From: JAXGQE01 sp040766585
GTDB lineage: Bacteria > Bacillota > SLNR01
Length of the DNA: 64,000 nt
Reading direction: 5' to 3'
NCBI GenBank assembly: GCA_040766585.1
Contig: JAXGQE010000008.1
Location: 62,001 to 126,000 of the forward strand
Part shown: positions 1 to 8,838 of the stretch, one piece after another
How positions within the stretch are numbered: position 1 is the first letter of the stretch
Layout of the letters: every line of letters begins with the position of its first letter
The notes under the pieces: generated by a model
Seen by the model: only the letters and a program-made list of their open reading frames with translations
What the model was told of the DNA's origin: nothing
The model's database searches: none
Program-made: the position numbers and the translations under genes

Positions 1-2
1 AT

Positions 3-410
3 AAAGTGGTCAATGGTTTAACCGGCATGGAAAGCCGCTTCGATGTACTGGTATCGTATGGTGTCAATGGGGGAACATTGACCTGGAATGATCTCGTTCG
101 GGTAACCAGCTACAATGCAGCCCGCCTATTCGGCTTGTATCCGCAAAAGGGAGATATTCAGATTGGTTTCGATGCGGATCTGATCCTGGTGGACCCCGAG
201 AAGGAAAAAATATCGACTTACGATCAGCTGCATCTGGATACCCAATACAATCCCTGGGAAGGCATGAAGTCAAAAGGCTCTGTGGTTTCCACCTATGTCC
301 GAGGCGAGGCGGTCATTGAGAATGGGCAGGTAACAGCACAAGCGGGAACTGGAAAATTTGTGCATAGAAAATTGGATCCGGCTTACTTGCGAAGCTTCCA
401 AAGGCTTTAA
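3..410 (+). CDS. Dihydropyrimidinase/hydantoinase-type amidohydrolase, C-terminal part
   Basis: The gene enters from the left edge, so only the last ~135 residues are visible. They match the end of cyclic amidohydrolases (dihydropyrimidinase, hydantoinase, allantoinase): a GMESRFDVLVSYGVN segment, then DLVRVTSYNAARLFGLYP and the beta-sandwich segment GDIQIGFDADLILVDP that closes this fold. The metal-binding His residues and carboxylated Lys would lie upstream of the window, so the substrate cannot be decided. The family opens cyclic amide rings (hydantoins, dihydropyrimidines, allantoin) in the cytosol. The next gene is a hydantoin-racemase relative, which favours a hydantoin or ureide substrate; that part is inference. 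Confidence 0.85.
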   Translation, partial: KVVNGLTGMESRFDVLVSYGVNGGTLTWNDLVRVTSYNAARLFGLYPQKGDIQIGFDADLILVDPEKEKISTYDQLHLDTQYNPWEGMKSKGSVVSTYVRGEAVIENGQVTAQAGTGKFVHRKLDPAYLRSFQRL

Positions 411-529
411 CAAAGGGGAAAGCCTGCGCCGGATCGATTCTCTTCGGTGCCGCAGCAATCCGGGGAGATATTTCAGTTCCAAGTTATAATCTTGAGTATC
501 CTTATCTTGAGTATCTAAGGAGGGCTACG

Positions 530-1276
530 ATGAGAATCAAAATCATCAATCCCAATACCACGTGGGAAATGACTCATTCCATTCAAGAGTCTGCCGTTGG
601 AGCTGCCCGGAGCAGCACTGAGATTGTGGCTGTCAGCCCCGCTGCAGGCCCCGTTTCCATTGAAAGCTATTACGATGAACAGCTGGCCATTGTGGGGGTT
701 TTGGAAGAGGTTCTGCTGGGTGAAAAGGATTCATACGACGCATACATTATTGCGTGTTTCGGAGATCCGGGTTTGTATGCTGCACGAGAGATTACATCAG
801 CCCCGGTGATCGGGATTGCTGAGGCTGCCATGCTGACTGCCTGTATGCTGGCTCCCAAATTCTCAGTTCTTACTGTACTGGCTCGATCTCAGATGATTAC
901 TGAAGAGCTGATCCGGAAATATGGCTTGTGGGAAAGATGCGCTTCTTTGCGTTCGACCGGGTTGTCCGTTCTGGATTTTGAAAACGATCCGGCAACGGGT
1001 ATCCGGGAGCTGAAACGGGCCGGTGAGATAGCGGTTCGTGAAGATGGGGCTGAAGCACTGCTGCTTGGGTGTGCCGGCATGGCCGGGCTGGAGGATGAGT
1101 TGGAAAACACACTGAAAGTACCCGTCATCAATGGAGTGGCGGCTGCAGTAAAAATGGCGGAGAGTCTTTTTGACCTGGGGAAAAAGACCAGCAAAGTAAA
1201 GACATTCTCTCGACCGGAGCCCAAAACCATCGTCGGGTACGAAAATATTTTTCAGCTTCAAAAACGGGAGGAATGA
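530..1276 (+). CDS. Asp/Glu/hydantoin racemase family protein
   Basis: A 248-residue protein of the aspartate/glutamate/hydantoin racemase superfamily, a cofactor-independent two-cysteine racemase fold. Visible family marks are the N-terminal INPNTTWEMT strand-turn, the first catalytic-type cysteine in IIACFGDPG (C76) and the second in LLLGCAGM (C181). Both cysteines are present, so it should be active. Hydantoin racemases interconvert D- and L-5-substituted hydantoins so that a stereospecific hydantoinase can use both. The start ATG follows AAGGAGGG at suitable distance. It lies 119 bases behind the amidohydrolase gene and its stop precedes the ACT-domain gene by two bases, so it is probably co-transcribed with that gene. 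Other members of the family act on maleate or allantoin-type compounds, so the exact substrate is open. Confidence 0.85.
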   Translation: MRIKIINPNTTWEMTHSIQESAVGAARSSTEIVAVSPAAGPVSIESYYDEQLAIVGVLEEVLLGEKDSYDAYIIACFGDPGLYAAREITSAPVIGIAEAAMLTACMLAPKFSVLTVLARSQMITEELIRKYGLWERCASLRSTGLSVLDFENDPATGIRELKRAGEIAVREDGAEALLLGCAGMAGLEDELENTLKVPVINGVAAAVKMAESLFDLGKKTSKVKTFSRPEPKTIVGYENIFQLQKREE

Positions 1277-1278
1277 TC

Positions 1279-1665
1279 ATGGAGATCGAAATTCTGGCAG
1301 GGGAGTATGCTGTCTGCCAGATTCCCAAAGGCCAAAGCATGGCACCTCCCAAAGATCGTGGCGGATTCTGGTCGGTTACCGAAACCGATGAGGAGGTTTC
1401 CCTGATCTGCCGTGTCGATAGAATCCCGGAAACTCTGCAGAAAGAGACAGGATGGTGTGTCACTCGTATCCGCGGCGTGCTGGATTTTTCACTGGTAGGG
1501 GTGCTTTTGAAAGTCATTCAGCCCTTGGCAGACCGGGGAATCAGCATATTTACCGTATCAACTTACAATACGGACTACATCCTTTTGAAGGAAGAATGTT
1601 TGGAGGAAGCCGTGCAGGCTTGGAATGAACAAGGATATCATGTCAGGAGGGAAAGCCATGATTAA
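1279..1665 (+). CDS. ACT-domain protein
   Basis: About 128 residues. The N-terminal half begins EILAGEYAVCQIPKG and the C-terminal half (GVLDFSLVGVLLKVIQPLADRGISIFTVSTYNTDYILL) is a clear ACT-like ligand-binding domain of the stand-alone type seen in small amino-acid-binding proteins. No enzyme domain is attached, so it probably binds an amino acid and regulates a partner; this is inference. I chose the ATG at 1279 because GGAGG (1267-1271) is 7 bases from it and only 1 base from the ATG at 1273, which overlaps the racemase stop. Its end overlaps the next gene by 8 bases, so the three genes look translationally coupled. Confidence 0.75.
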   Translation: MEIEILAGEYAVCQIPKGQSMAPPKDRGGFWSVTETDEEVSLICRVDRIPETLQKETGWCVTRIRGVLDFSLVGVLLKVIQPLADRGISIFTVSTYNTDYILLKEECLEEAVQAWNEQGYHVRRESHD

Positions 1666-2275
1666 TGTAGTGGATTTGGAACCTGGAATAAAAGAAATAC
1701 AATTGTTTTCCAATGAACGGCAGTTCAGAGCTTTTGTAGTCGAAACACCGAAAGGGGCCGTGTTGATTGACACCGGTCTGCCGGATACTGCCGAAGAGCT
1801 GGTCCGTACTGTGGAGCCCATGAACATCAGCATGGTCGTTTTGACCCATTACCACCAGGATCACACAGGCGGGCTAGAAATCATGGCCGAGAAAATGCCG
1901 GACATGGAGTTTGCAGCCCATGAACTGGAGGCCGAGAAAATCAAAGTACCCATGACCCGGCTGCTGAAAGACGGGGATCTGGTGGCGGATACGCTGCGGG
2001 TAATTCATATTCCCGGGCATACCGCCGGCAACATGGCTCTGTACCATGAAAAGAACAAGACCATACTGGCCGGAGACAGTGTATTCGGAGCCGGGGGTTA
2101 TGACAAAATATTGATCTCTCCACCGGCTGTCTATTCAGAGGACGTCAAACTGGCCAGACAGAATATAGCCAGGATGCTGAAGTATCCATTTGAAAAAGCA
2201 TTCTTGTCCCACGGGGCCCATTTGCTGGAGGATGCACAAGGGCAGATCGAAGCACTGCTTGGGGAAGAGGCGTAA
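1658..2275 (+). CDS. MBL-fold metal-dependent hydrolase
   Basis: A 205-residue metallo-beta-lactamase-fold protein. The metal-binding motif HxHxDH is seen as THYHQDHTGG at about residues 65-74, followed by IHIPGHTAGNMALY and LAGDSVFG, which supply the third His and bridging Asp, and a late SHGAH. All metal ligands of a dinuclear hydrolase appear present. The start at 1658 is preferred over the in-frame ATG at 1625 because AGGAGG (1645-1650) is 7 bases upstream. It overlaps the ACT gene. Substrates of the family range from thioesters to lactones, so function cannot be fixed; in this cluster a ring-opened or acyl intermediate is plausible. Confidence 0.85.
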   Translation: MINVVDLEPGIKEIQLFSNERQFRAFVVETPKGAVLIDTGLPDTAEELVRTVEPMNISMVVLTHYHQDHTGGLEIMAEKMPDMEFAAHELEAEKIKVPMTRLLKDGDLVADTLRVIHIPGHTAGNMALYHEKNKTILAGDSVFGAGGYDKILISPPAVYSEDVKLARQNIARMLKYPFEKAFLSHGAHLLEDAQGQIEALLGEEA

Positions 2276-2299
2276 CGTGCTTTCAGAACGGCATAGAGA

Positions 2300-2338
2300 A
2301 AAGAGGGGAGTTGCGGTAAAAAAGGGTCCCCTCTTTTT
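2300..2338 (+). terminator. Rho-independent terminator after the MBL gene
   Basis: An inverted repeat with AAAGAGGGGA and TCCCCTCTTT arms is followed by a T run, 25 bases after the MBL stop. It closes the first rightward transcription unit. Confidence 0.75.
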
Positions 2339-2402
2339 GTTTGGGTCCGGTTCATATTGGAATCGTTTCAACATCGTTCAGGGTAAATTATGGTATAATA
2401 AA

Positions 2403-2660
2403 CTAGCAGTCAAAAGACACAAAAGACGCTTTAACTCCTTCCAGCTGGTTCAGCTCGGCATGAAGCGTTTTCGCAGAAGATCCATCTTCATCGCACATAT
2501 GGAGAATGATGATTCCGTCTTCTCCGCAAAAGTCCTTGCGTGCTTCATGAAAACCGACCCGGGTTTTGATGTAACAACCAAACTCAGTCAGCAGTGCCTG
2601 GACTTCAGCCGCATGGGTAGTTCTCTGGTCAACGCGAATAGCCATGATGATACAATCCAT
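2403..2660 (-). CDS. Small TM1266/NikR-C-like ACT-fold protein (putative regulator)
   Basis: An 85-residue leftward gene lying alone between rightward operons. The pattern of a beta strand (DCIIMAIRVDQ), a helix with THAAEVQALLTEFG, the strand YIKTRVGFHEA and a second strand pair GIIILHMC / GVKASFVSFD fits the ferredoxin-like (ACT/NikR-C-like) fold of the small TM1266-type proteins sometimes annotated as hydrogenase-associated regulators. The start at 2660 is chosen because AGGAGGG stands 6 bases upstream on the minus strand; the longer frame to 2684 lacks such a site. The assignment rests on pattern and size only, so the function is not known. Confidence 0.6.
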   Translation of the reverse strand: MDCIIMAIRVDQRTTHAAEVQALLTEFGCYIKTRVGFHEARKDFCGEDGIIILHMCDEDGSSAKTLHAELNQLEGVKASFVSFDC

Positions 2661-2753
2661 AACGATCCCTCCTGTAATATTCATTCTGATGAGTCATTTC
2701 GTCAAAAGAATGAGAAATCCTTTGCTTGAATATTTTCCTTGGAGGTGGGCTGT

Positions 2754-3599
2754 ATGAATCAAAACGAACATCTGAAGGAACGAATCATCGAATTCCTGAC
2801 GATGCGGGGAGCGGATTTGGTTGGTTTTGCTTCCGTATCACGCTGGGACGAATGGGATGAAGTTCGTCCAGAATTTCGCCCGGGCAGGTTGTTCCCCCAG
2901 GCAAAATCCGTCATAGTTTTTGGCATGGGGATGCCGCTTCCCGTGGTTGAGACAACGCCATCATCCATCCATATGGAGCTGTACAATACGGTCAACCGGG
3001 AACTGGATGGGTTGGCCTATCATCTTACCCGTTTTTTGGGCAGGAATGGGTCGGCAGCCTACTCCTTTCCCAGGGATGGATACGGACATATCCGCATTAT
3101 CAAGGAGAAACCGCGCGCAGCCTTTTCCCATGTGTATGCGGCCAAGTATGCCGGCCTGGGGTCCATTGGCATGAACAATGTGCTGCTGACCCCGGAATTC
3201 GGGCCCAGGGTACGGTGGGTATCTGTGTTTACCGATCAGGACCTGTCCGGCAAGGACGTCATGACCTCAGAACTGTGTATCCGCTGCCAGGCCTGTGTTC
3301 GCTGCTGTCCTGTGGATGCTCTGTCCCCCAGAAATGACCGCACAAAACCGGATTTTGATTCGTTAAAATGTGCGCAGCGGGCTGAGGACCTGACACGCAG
3401 ACGGAGTTATCCCTGCGGGATCTGTATTAAAGTCTGCCCGGTGGGAGAAGATCGCAAACTGTACCAAGCTGAGCGAAAAATGGCCTTGTATCTGAATGAA
3501 GAGAATGCGGATTCAAAAGAGAATCCTGAATATCAAATCTGGAACCACTACCGACAGTGGGGAAGCTGGACAGAGGAGGAGATCAAAAAAAATGAGTAG
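2754..3599 (+). CDS. QueG-like 4Fe-4S double-cluster protein
   Basis: A 281-residue Fe-S protein related to epoxyqueuosine reductase QueG. The N-terminal half resembles the corrinoid/substrate-binding part (ADLVGFASVSRW, PQAKSVIVFGM, AKYAGLGSIGMNNVLLTPEFG). The C-terminal half has CIRCQACVRCCPVDAL and a second set CGICIKVCPVG, enough for two [4Fe-4S] clusters. True QueG is usually longer, and such short relatives often serve as redox enzymes unrelated to queuosine, so I do not give the name. The start at 2754 follows GGAGGTG. The stop overlaps the cupin gene start, and the protein heads a five-gene rightward unit ending in a ferredoxin, a possible electron donor. Confidence 0.75.
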   Translation: MNQNEHLKERIIEFLTMRGADLVGFASVSRWDEWDEVRPEFRPGRLFPQAKSVIVFGMGMPLPVVETTPSSIHMELYNTVNRELDGLAYHLTRFLGRNGSAAYSFPRDGYGHIRIIKEKPRAAFSHVYAAKYAGLGSIGMNNVLLTPEFGPRVRWVSVFTDQDLSGKDVMTSELCIRCQACVRCCPVDALSPRNDRTKPDFDSLKCAQRAEDLTRRRSYPCGICIKVCPVGEDRKLYQAERKMALYLNEENADSKENPEYQIWNHYRQWGSWTEEEIKKNE

Positions 3600-4326
3600 T
3601 ATTTCCATGAAAGAGTATTTGGAAGCAGTCAAAGAAATAAGCAGCAGCACCATGGATCAAGATGAGAAGATCCACAAAGTTATGAGTTGGAAGGAAAAGC
3701 TAATGAGCAATGATGAGTTGCTCATAGATTTGCTCACCCAATCTGCCGTGATAGAGGAGCCGGAACAATTTCTGCCTCAGGATATCAACGGATTCAGTCT
3801 GTACAGAGATCCGGACAAAGACTTTTCCATGCATGTTTTCGTGTGGGCACCGCATGTTCCCTATCCCATCCATGACCATGGATCCTGGGGAATCGTCGGG
3901 CTGTACCGCGGACACATTGAAGAAACCAAGTATCGGTGGCTGGGTGCGGAAGATCATCGGGTGATGCTGGAACCAAAAACACCCAAGAAGTATAAAAAGG
4001 GGGAAGTATTCTACGTTCTCCCGCTGGATGAAGGGCCGCACAGCATGCGATCATTGGGCAGCCAGACTTCCATCAGTATACACACCTACGGCCGGCCGAT
4101 TCGCAAAAGCATGCTGCGTCTGTTCCATCCAGCGTTTGATGAAAAAGGAAAGTACTCCTTCTATTATACCTATCCGCTCTATGTGTATCGGCGGATGCTG
4201 GCGCTGGATGCTCTCAGTGCTATCAGCGAAGATGCCGGAATGGATCTGGAAAAACATCTGATGGAGAAATCCGGGAACAAAGTCCTGGTAGCCGCTTTGC
4301 GCGACAAGAGAGAAGAGGACCGATAA
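3592..4326 (+). CDS. Cysteine-dioxygenase-like cupin protein
   Basis: A 244-residue protein with a cupin core of the cysteine dioxygenase type I superfamily (the group described as predicted metal-dependent double-stranded beta-helix enzymes). The metal motif is visible as PIHDHGSWGIVGLYRGHIEETKY (two His and the Glu), and the third His occurs in HSMRSLGSQTSISIHTYG. It could oxidise a thiol or bind a metal-chelated ligand; in an anaerobe an oxygenase role is uncertain and a non-oxygenase use is possible. The start overlaps the previous stop (ATGAGTAG). The next gene follows at a short distance, so it is in the same unit. Confidence 0.7.
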   Translation: MSSISMKEYLEAVKEISSSTMDQDEKIHKVMSWKEKLMSNDELLIDLLTQSAVIEEPEQFLPQDINGFSLYRDPDKDFSMHVFVWAPHVPYPIHDHGSWGIVGLYRGHIEETKYRWLGAEDHRVMLEPKTPKKYKKGEVFYVLPLDEGPHSMRSLGSQTSISIHTYGRPIRKSMLRLFHPAFDEKGKYSFYYTYPLYVYRRMLALDALSAISEDAGMDLEKHLMEKSGNKVLVAALRDKREEDR

Positions 4327-4356
4327 CAGTCCAATCAAAGTCAAAGGGGGATGACC

Positions 4357-7203
4357 ATGCTGGTACCGCTCCACAATCCGAGAAAAGGAAAACTACGGGT
4401 TTTGGGTTTTGCCTCGGGATCGGGCAACACATTATGGAAAATATTGGAATTACAGCAAGAGTTGGAAAAAACCTTCGAAGGATCACCTTTCGAAGTCGTG
4501 GGGGTTTTTTCGGACAATCCGGATTCCAAAGCCGTGGAAACGGCTCAAAAGTATAATTTCCCCCATGTCAGCAAAGACCTGCGCCAGTTTCACAAGGATC
4601 ACAATGCGCCTTTGAAAGACCGCAGTGTCCGGGCTGCGTTTGACCGGGAAGTTATCCAGCTGATTGAACCCTTCCAGCCCGATGTCATTTTGCTGGCCGG
4701 GTATGTCTGGGCGACGACAGACATCATCGTCGATACGTACCGGGTGGTGAACATCCATCCGGCGGATCTTTCTGTGGAAGAAGACGGTCATCGTCTTTTT
4801 GCCGGAGCCCATGGAATCCGGGATGCTTTGGATGCTGACGTGGATACTCTTCACTCTTCTGCCCACGTGGCCACCAAGAAACTGGATGGCGGCCCGCTGC
4901 TGATGATATCCCCCGGGGTTCCTGTGGACAAAGAGCTGGGACTGAAGGGGAATGACGGGGAAAGACACTATCTCAGCGCAGTCAACAAGCAGTCCAGAGC
5001 CCTGGCTGCCCGAACCATCTACGAAATTGCCACTGGTGCTTTCAGTGAAGATGAAGAGGGCAGTATCTATTATCACGGAGAAAAGGTTCCCCATGGAATA
5101 CGACTGGAAAGTTGGGAAACACGCGTCCCAAAGTATAAAAGGGACATGGCAGCCTTTGTCCGGCCGCAGAGTATTGCCGTCATTGGGGCTTCTTCCCGAG
5201 GCGGTATCGGACACGCCATTGTCCATAACCTGGTTCAAGGGGGATTCAAGGGGCAGCTGTTTGCAGTCAACCGTCGGGGCGAAGAAGTCCTGGGGGTTGC
5301 CGGGTATGCCTCTGCGGCCGATATACCGCAGCCGGTGGACATGGCTGTGATCGCTGTTCCGTCATCCGGTGTACTGGCCACGGCGAAAGAATGCGGCCAG
5401 GCGGGAGTAAAAGCCATTGTCTGTATATCCGCAGGATTCAGGGAAACGGGTGAAGACGGGAAAGCGCGGGAAAAAGAACTTCTGGATATTGTGGATCAAT
5501 ACAATATGAGACTGCTGGGGCCAAACTGTATGGGTATTGCCAATACCGACCCGGACAGTCTGCTCTATGCCAATATTCTTCAGGGAATTCCGCCGCGGGG
5601 TGGGATCGGTTTCATTACCCAAAGCGGGGCGCTGGGAGCCGCCATGGTTGATTTTGCTTCATCCATGGGTATCGGATTTTCCATCATTGCGTCCTTGGGT
5701 AACCAGGCTGATGCAACATGCAGCGACCTGCTGCCTCTGTTGGCGGACGATCAGCAGACCAAAGTAATACTGCTTTATCTGGAGGAAATTACAGAACCTG
5801 CTCGTTTCGTTCATATCGTCAGCCGCATCACAGAAAAGAAACCGGTAATCATTATGAAAGCAGGCAGAACTTCCGCCGGCGCCCAGGCGGCATCTTCCCA
5901 TACCGGCAGCCTGGCTGGAAATGATCAGGTGGCGGATGCCCTTCTGGCTCAAAGCGGGGCTATTCGCGTGAAGACCCTCAATGAGGCATTTCTTCTGGCG
6001 GATGCCCTGAGCAAAATGCCCCCTGTCCAGGGAAAACGAGTGGCCGTGGTAACCAATGCCGGCGGCCCCGGGATATTGGTTGCGGATATGCTCAATGAAC
6101 AGGGATTCGAACTGCCGCTTCTTGACTCGGAGACCCGGAGCACTCTTGCCGGGAGCCTTCTTCCCGAAGCGTCCACCGGCAATCCGGTGGATCTGGTGGC
6201 CCCCGCTTTGCCGGAGCAGTATTCCATAGCCGTAAAAACTGCGGCAGAGAGCCATCTCTATGATGCCCTGCTGCTAATTTGTGTTCCTCCCGCCACCATC
6301 GACACGGGAAAGGTGGCCGAATCCGTCATCCATGAACTGAAGCAAATCGATGTTCCCGTACTGACTTGTTTCTTTGGACCGACACTGGGAGCAGCAGGCC
6401 GAAAAGTGATGATTGAAGCCGGGATTCCTTCCTTTGTATACCCGGAAGAGACGGCCAGCATTCTGGCCATGATGAAGATGGATCAGAATACAGTGGATAG
6501 GCAGTCCCAAAGGAACCGTCTGGAAAAATCGAAAGTGGCGGAAATGAGAGCATTCCTAGCAGATACTCATTCCGGGGAGTATCTTCCGGAAGAGAGCAGC
6601 CGAAGATTGCTGCAGGAGTTTGGATTTGATTTGGCCCAGACGGCTACCCTGCAAAATTCTAACGAGATTTCGGAACGAGTGCACAAATACCCTGTGGTAG
6701 CAAAGATCAATCATCCGCAGATCATTCACAAAACCGATGTAGGGGGAGTGGTCCTGAACATTGGCTCCGGTGAAGAACTGAAAGAGGTTATGGATGAAAT
6801 GCTTGCCAAGTTCCCCGGGGCGAACGGTGTTACCGTCCAGGAACAGATACCTGCCGGCTTGGAAGTGATTATCGGGGCGGTGAAAGATCCGTCGCTGGGC
6901 CACGGTATCATGGTGGGACTGGGGGGTACCCATGTGGAAATATCTCGAGACATTTCATTCGGATATGCTCCTGTCAGCCCGATGCAGGCTGCGGCGATGA
7001 TGGAAAAACTCACCGGTTACCCGCTGCTGAAAGGCTATCGGGGAAGTCAGGGGGTCAATATTGAAAAGCTGGCCGATTTAATCTCGCGTCTCAGTTGGGT
7101 TTTGATGGAGATTCCTCAAATCACGGAGATGGATCTGAATCCTCTGATCTACGATGCCGCAAGCGACCGTTTTGTCACAGTAGACTGCCGAATCCGTTTT
7201 TAA
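4357..7203 (+). CDS. Fusion: formyltransferase (PurN-like) domain + ADP-forming acyl-CoA synthetase
   Basis: A 948-residue two-part protein. Residues ~10-230 are a formyl-transferase N-terminal domain like phosphoribosylglycinamide formyltransferase: RVLGFASGSGNT, then VVNIHPADL (N132, H134), SSAHVATKKLDGGPLL (H170, D177). These match the catalytic Asn, His and Asp of PurN. From ~265 onward it is a complete ADP-forming acyl-CoA synthetase: CoA-binding domain (SIAVIGASSRGGIG), ligase domain (GFITQSGALGAAMVD), the phospho-histidine segment SSHTGSLAG (H515), and a C-terminal ATP-grasp domain (AKINHPQIIHKTDVGGV; EMDLNPLI). All key residues are kept. I prefer ATG 4357, 6 bases from the AGGGGG that runs directly into ATG 4351. 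The reaction is unknown; formyl-CoA or another acyl-CoA linked to ATP formation is my inference. Confidence 0.8.
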   Translation: MLVPLHNPRKGKLRVLGFASGSGNTLWKILELQQELEKTFEGSPFEVVGVFSDNPDSKAVETAQKYNFPHVSKDLRQFHKDHNAPLKDRSVRAAFDREVIQLIEPFQPDVILLAGYVWATTDIIVDTYRVVNIHPADLSVEEDGHRLFAGAHGIRDALDADVDTLHSSAHVATKKLDGGPLLMISPGVPVDKELGLKGNDGERHYLSAVNKQSRALAARTIYEIATGAFSEDEEGSIYYHGEKVPHGIRLESWETRVPKYKRDMAAFVRPQSIAVIGASSRGGIGHAIVHNLVQGGFKGQLFAVNRRGEEVLGVAGYASAADIPQPVDMAVIAVPSSGVLATAKECGQAGVKAIVCISAGFRETGEDGKAREKELLDIVDQYNMRLLGPNCMGIANTDPDSLLYANILQGIPPRGGIGFITQSGALGAAMVDFASSMGIGFSIIASLGNQADATCSDLLPLLADDQQTKVILLYLEEITEPARFVHIVSRITEKKPVIIMKAGRTSAGAQAASSHTGSLAGNDQVADALLAQSGAIRVKTLNEAFLLADALSKMPPVQGKRVAVVTNAGGPGILVADMLNEQGFELPLLDSETRSTLAGSLLPEASTGNPVDLVAPALPEQYSIAVKTAAESHLYDALLLICVPPATIDTGKVAESVIHELKQIDVPVLTCFFGPTLGAAGRKVMIEAGIPSFVYPEETASILAMMKMDQNTVDRQSQRNRLEKSKVAEMRAFLADTHSGEYLPEESSRRLLQEFGFDLAQTATLQNSNEISERVHKYPVVAKINHPQIIHKTDVGGVVLNIGSGEELKEVMDEMLAKFPGANGVTVQEQIPAGLEVIIGAVKDPSLGHGIMVGLGGTHVEISRDISFGYAPVSPMQAAAMMEKLTGYPLLKGYRGSQGVNIEKLADLISRLSWVLMEIPQITEMDLNPLIYDAASDRFVTVDCRIRF

Positions 7204-7268
7204 AGGTGAAGCAGGGATCTACCGGTTACCAGAGAATTATGATTTCTATGAAGATTTAGAAAGGAGCG

Positions 7269-8720
7269 ATGAATTTGTCTGCTGGAAAGAAAACAATGAT
7301 TAAGGGTGGTTGGATCATTGCATTCAATGGAAAAGAGCACGCTTTGCTGAAAAACGGGGTTATTGTCATTGAAGGAAACTCTGTGATCCATGTGGGCAAG
7401 GATTATGCCCAGCCGGTGGATAAAGTGGTGGATGCTTCCTCGCATGTGATTTCTCCAGGATTCGTCAGCGTTCATGCTCATATGATGAACAGCCCGATGA
7501 ACAAAAGCTTCTTTGAAGACACGGGAAGCCGGCAGTTTGGGATGAGTGCGCTCTATGATTACGGAGCCATTGACAGCGCTGCAACCGAAGATGATTTTCG
7601 TCTGTGCGGTGAGTTTTCAGCGGCTGAAATGATCAAAACCGGCATGACCACGGTTGTTGAACTGAACAGACAGAATGCGGACATTGCTCACAAAATTATT
7701 GGAGAAAGCGGTCTGAGAGGGTATGTCGTTCCCGCTTTCAAATCGGGATCCTGGTACACTCCGGACGGGAAAAAGGTGCACTACAAATGGAATGAAGAAG
7801 CCGGGATGAAAAGCCTGGAATATGCTGTTGATTTCATCGACAAAGTGAAGGGTACATACGATGGCAGGATCAGTTCAATGCTGAGTCCCTACCAGATCGA
7901 TACGGTGACTCCCGAACTGTTTGCAGCAGCCAAAGAATACGCTGAAAAACTAGGGGTCAGACTGCAGGTTCATGCCGCCCAGTCTCTGGTAGAGTTTAGA
8001 GAGATCATGGAACGTTACGGAATGACTCCCATTGAATGGCTTCACGAACTGGGCATTCTAAATGAAAATTTGATCATAGGCCACTGCATTTTTATCAGCG
8101 GTCACAGCTCTGTGGCGTATCCGGGAGACAGAGATCTTGAGCTTTTGGCGGAAGCAAAAGCGTATGTGGCACACTGCCCGTGGGTATTTGCCCGCAGATC
8201 CATCATCCTGGAGTCATTGTCCAAGTATCTGAAGATGGGCATTCCGGTGGCCATGGGAACCGATACTTTCCCCCAGGATTTGCTGAACGAAATGAGAATT
8301 GCAGCCGTTGCCTCGAAAATTCACGATCAGGATACAGCGACGGCCACGGCCAGACAGGTATTTGATGCGGCAACGCTGACCGGTGCAAAAGCTCTCAATC
8401 GGGATGACATCGGGCGGATTGCCAAAGGAGCCAAGGCGGATCTGGTCTTCTTCAAAACAGATACACTGAGGATGTCGCCTCTGAGAGATCCCATCAAGAA
8501 CATAGTTTTCAATGCAAACGGCCAGGACGTGGACAAAGTCATGGTGGACGGGAAGTTCCTTGTTGAAGACGGGAAACTGCTCCACATGGATGAAGAGAAG
8601 ATTGCGAAAGATTTTCAGAAGATGCTGGAACGATTGTGGCCTCAAGCCGAAAAATATGACCGGGCGGGCCGGTCCATGGAAGAACTATCACCCATGTCCA
8701 TCCCTGAGTGGAGCGAATAG
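7269..8720 (+). CDS. Amidohydrolase of the deaminase/chlorohydrolase (TRZ/ATZ) type
   Basis: A 483-residue metal-dependent amidohydrolase. The N-terminal beta-sandwich (IKGGWIIAFN, GVIVIEGNSVIHVGKD) is followed by SPGFVSVHAHMM with H69 and H71, then LQVHAAQ (H235), IIGHCIF (H272) and AMGTDTFPQD (D332): the mononuclear metal set of cytosine/guanine deaminases and triazine hydrolases. The end returns to the sandwich (GRIAKGAKADLVFF). The substrate is probably a heterocyclic amine or amide. AAGGAG is only 2 bases from ATG 7269 but 8 from TTG 7275, so TTG may be the real start. It lies 65 bases behind the fusion gene, in the same unit. Confidence 0.85.
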   Translation: MNLSAGKKTMIKGGWIIAFNGKEHALLKNGVIVIEGNSVIHVGKDYAQPVDKVVDASSHVISPGFVSVHAHMMNSPMNKSFFEDTGSRQFGMSALYDYGAIDSAATEDDFRLCGEFSAAEMIKTGMTTVVELNRQNADIAHKIIGESGLRGYVVPAFKSGSWYTPDGKKVHYKWNEEAGMKSLEYAVDFIDKVKGTYDGRISSMLSPYQIDTVTPELFAAAKEYAEKLGVRLQVHAAQSLVEFREIMERYGMTPIEWLHELGILNENLIIGHCIFISGHSSVAYPGDRDLELLAEAKAYVAHCPWVFARRSIILESLSKYLKMGIPVAMGTDTFPQDLLNEMRIAAVASKIHDQDTATATARQVFDAATLTGAKALNRDDIGRIAKGAKADLVFFKTDTLRMSPLRDPIKNIVFNANGQDVDKVMVDGKFLVEDGKLLHMDEEKIAKDFQKMLERLWPQAEKYDRAGRSMEELSPMSIPEWSE

Positions 8721-8838
8721 CACTGTCTGACAGACCGGTCGTATCAGGGAGAGATCGTGGGGATCCCAATGGATGTCAGGGAGCTGTCAAAGGCTGTGCT
8801 GAATCCAATTACGCAATGGAGAGAGGAGCGTTGAAACC

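Noticed and set aside
491..515. Direct repeat CTTGAGTATC twice before the racemase gene
   Set aside because: Only two copies, no palindrome and no link to a known regulator; could be chance.
2190..2729. Rightward 179-codon frame over the MBL end and the small leftward gene
   Set aside because: It reads through a terminator and antisense to a better-supported gene with its own ribosome site.
2754..3599. Naming the Fe-S protein QueG
   Set aside because: It is shorter than QueG and sits in a catabolic cluster; only the family likeness is supported.
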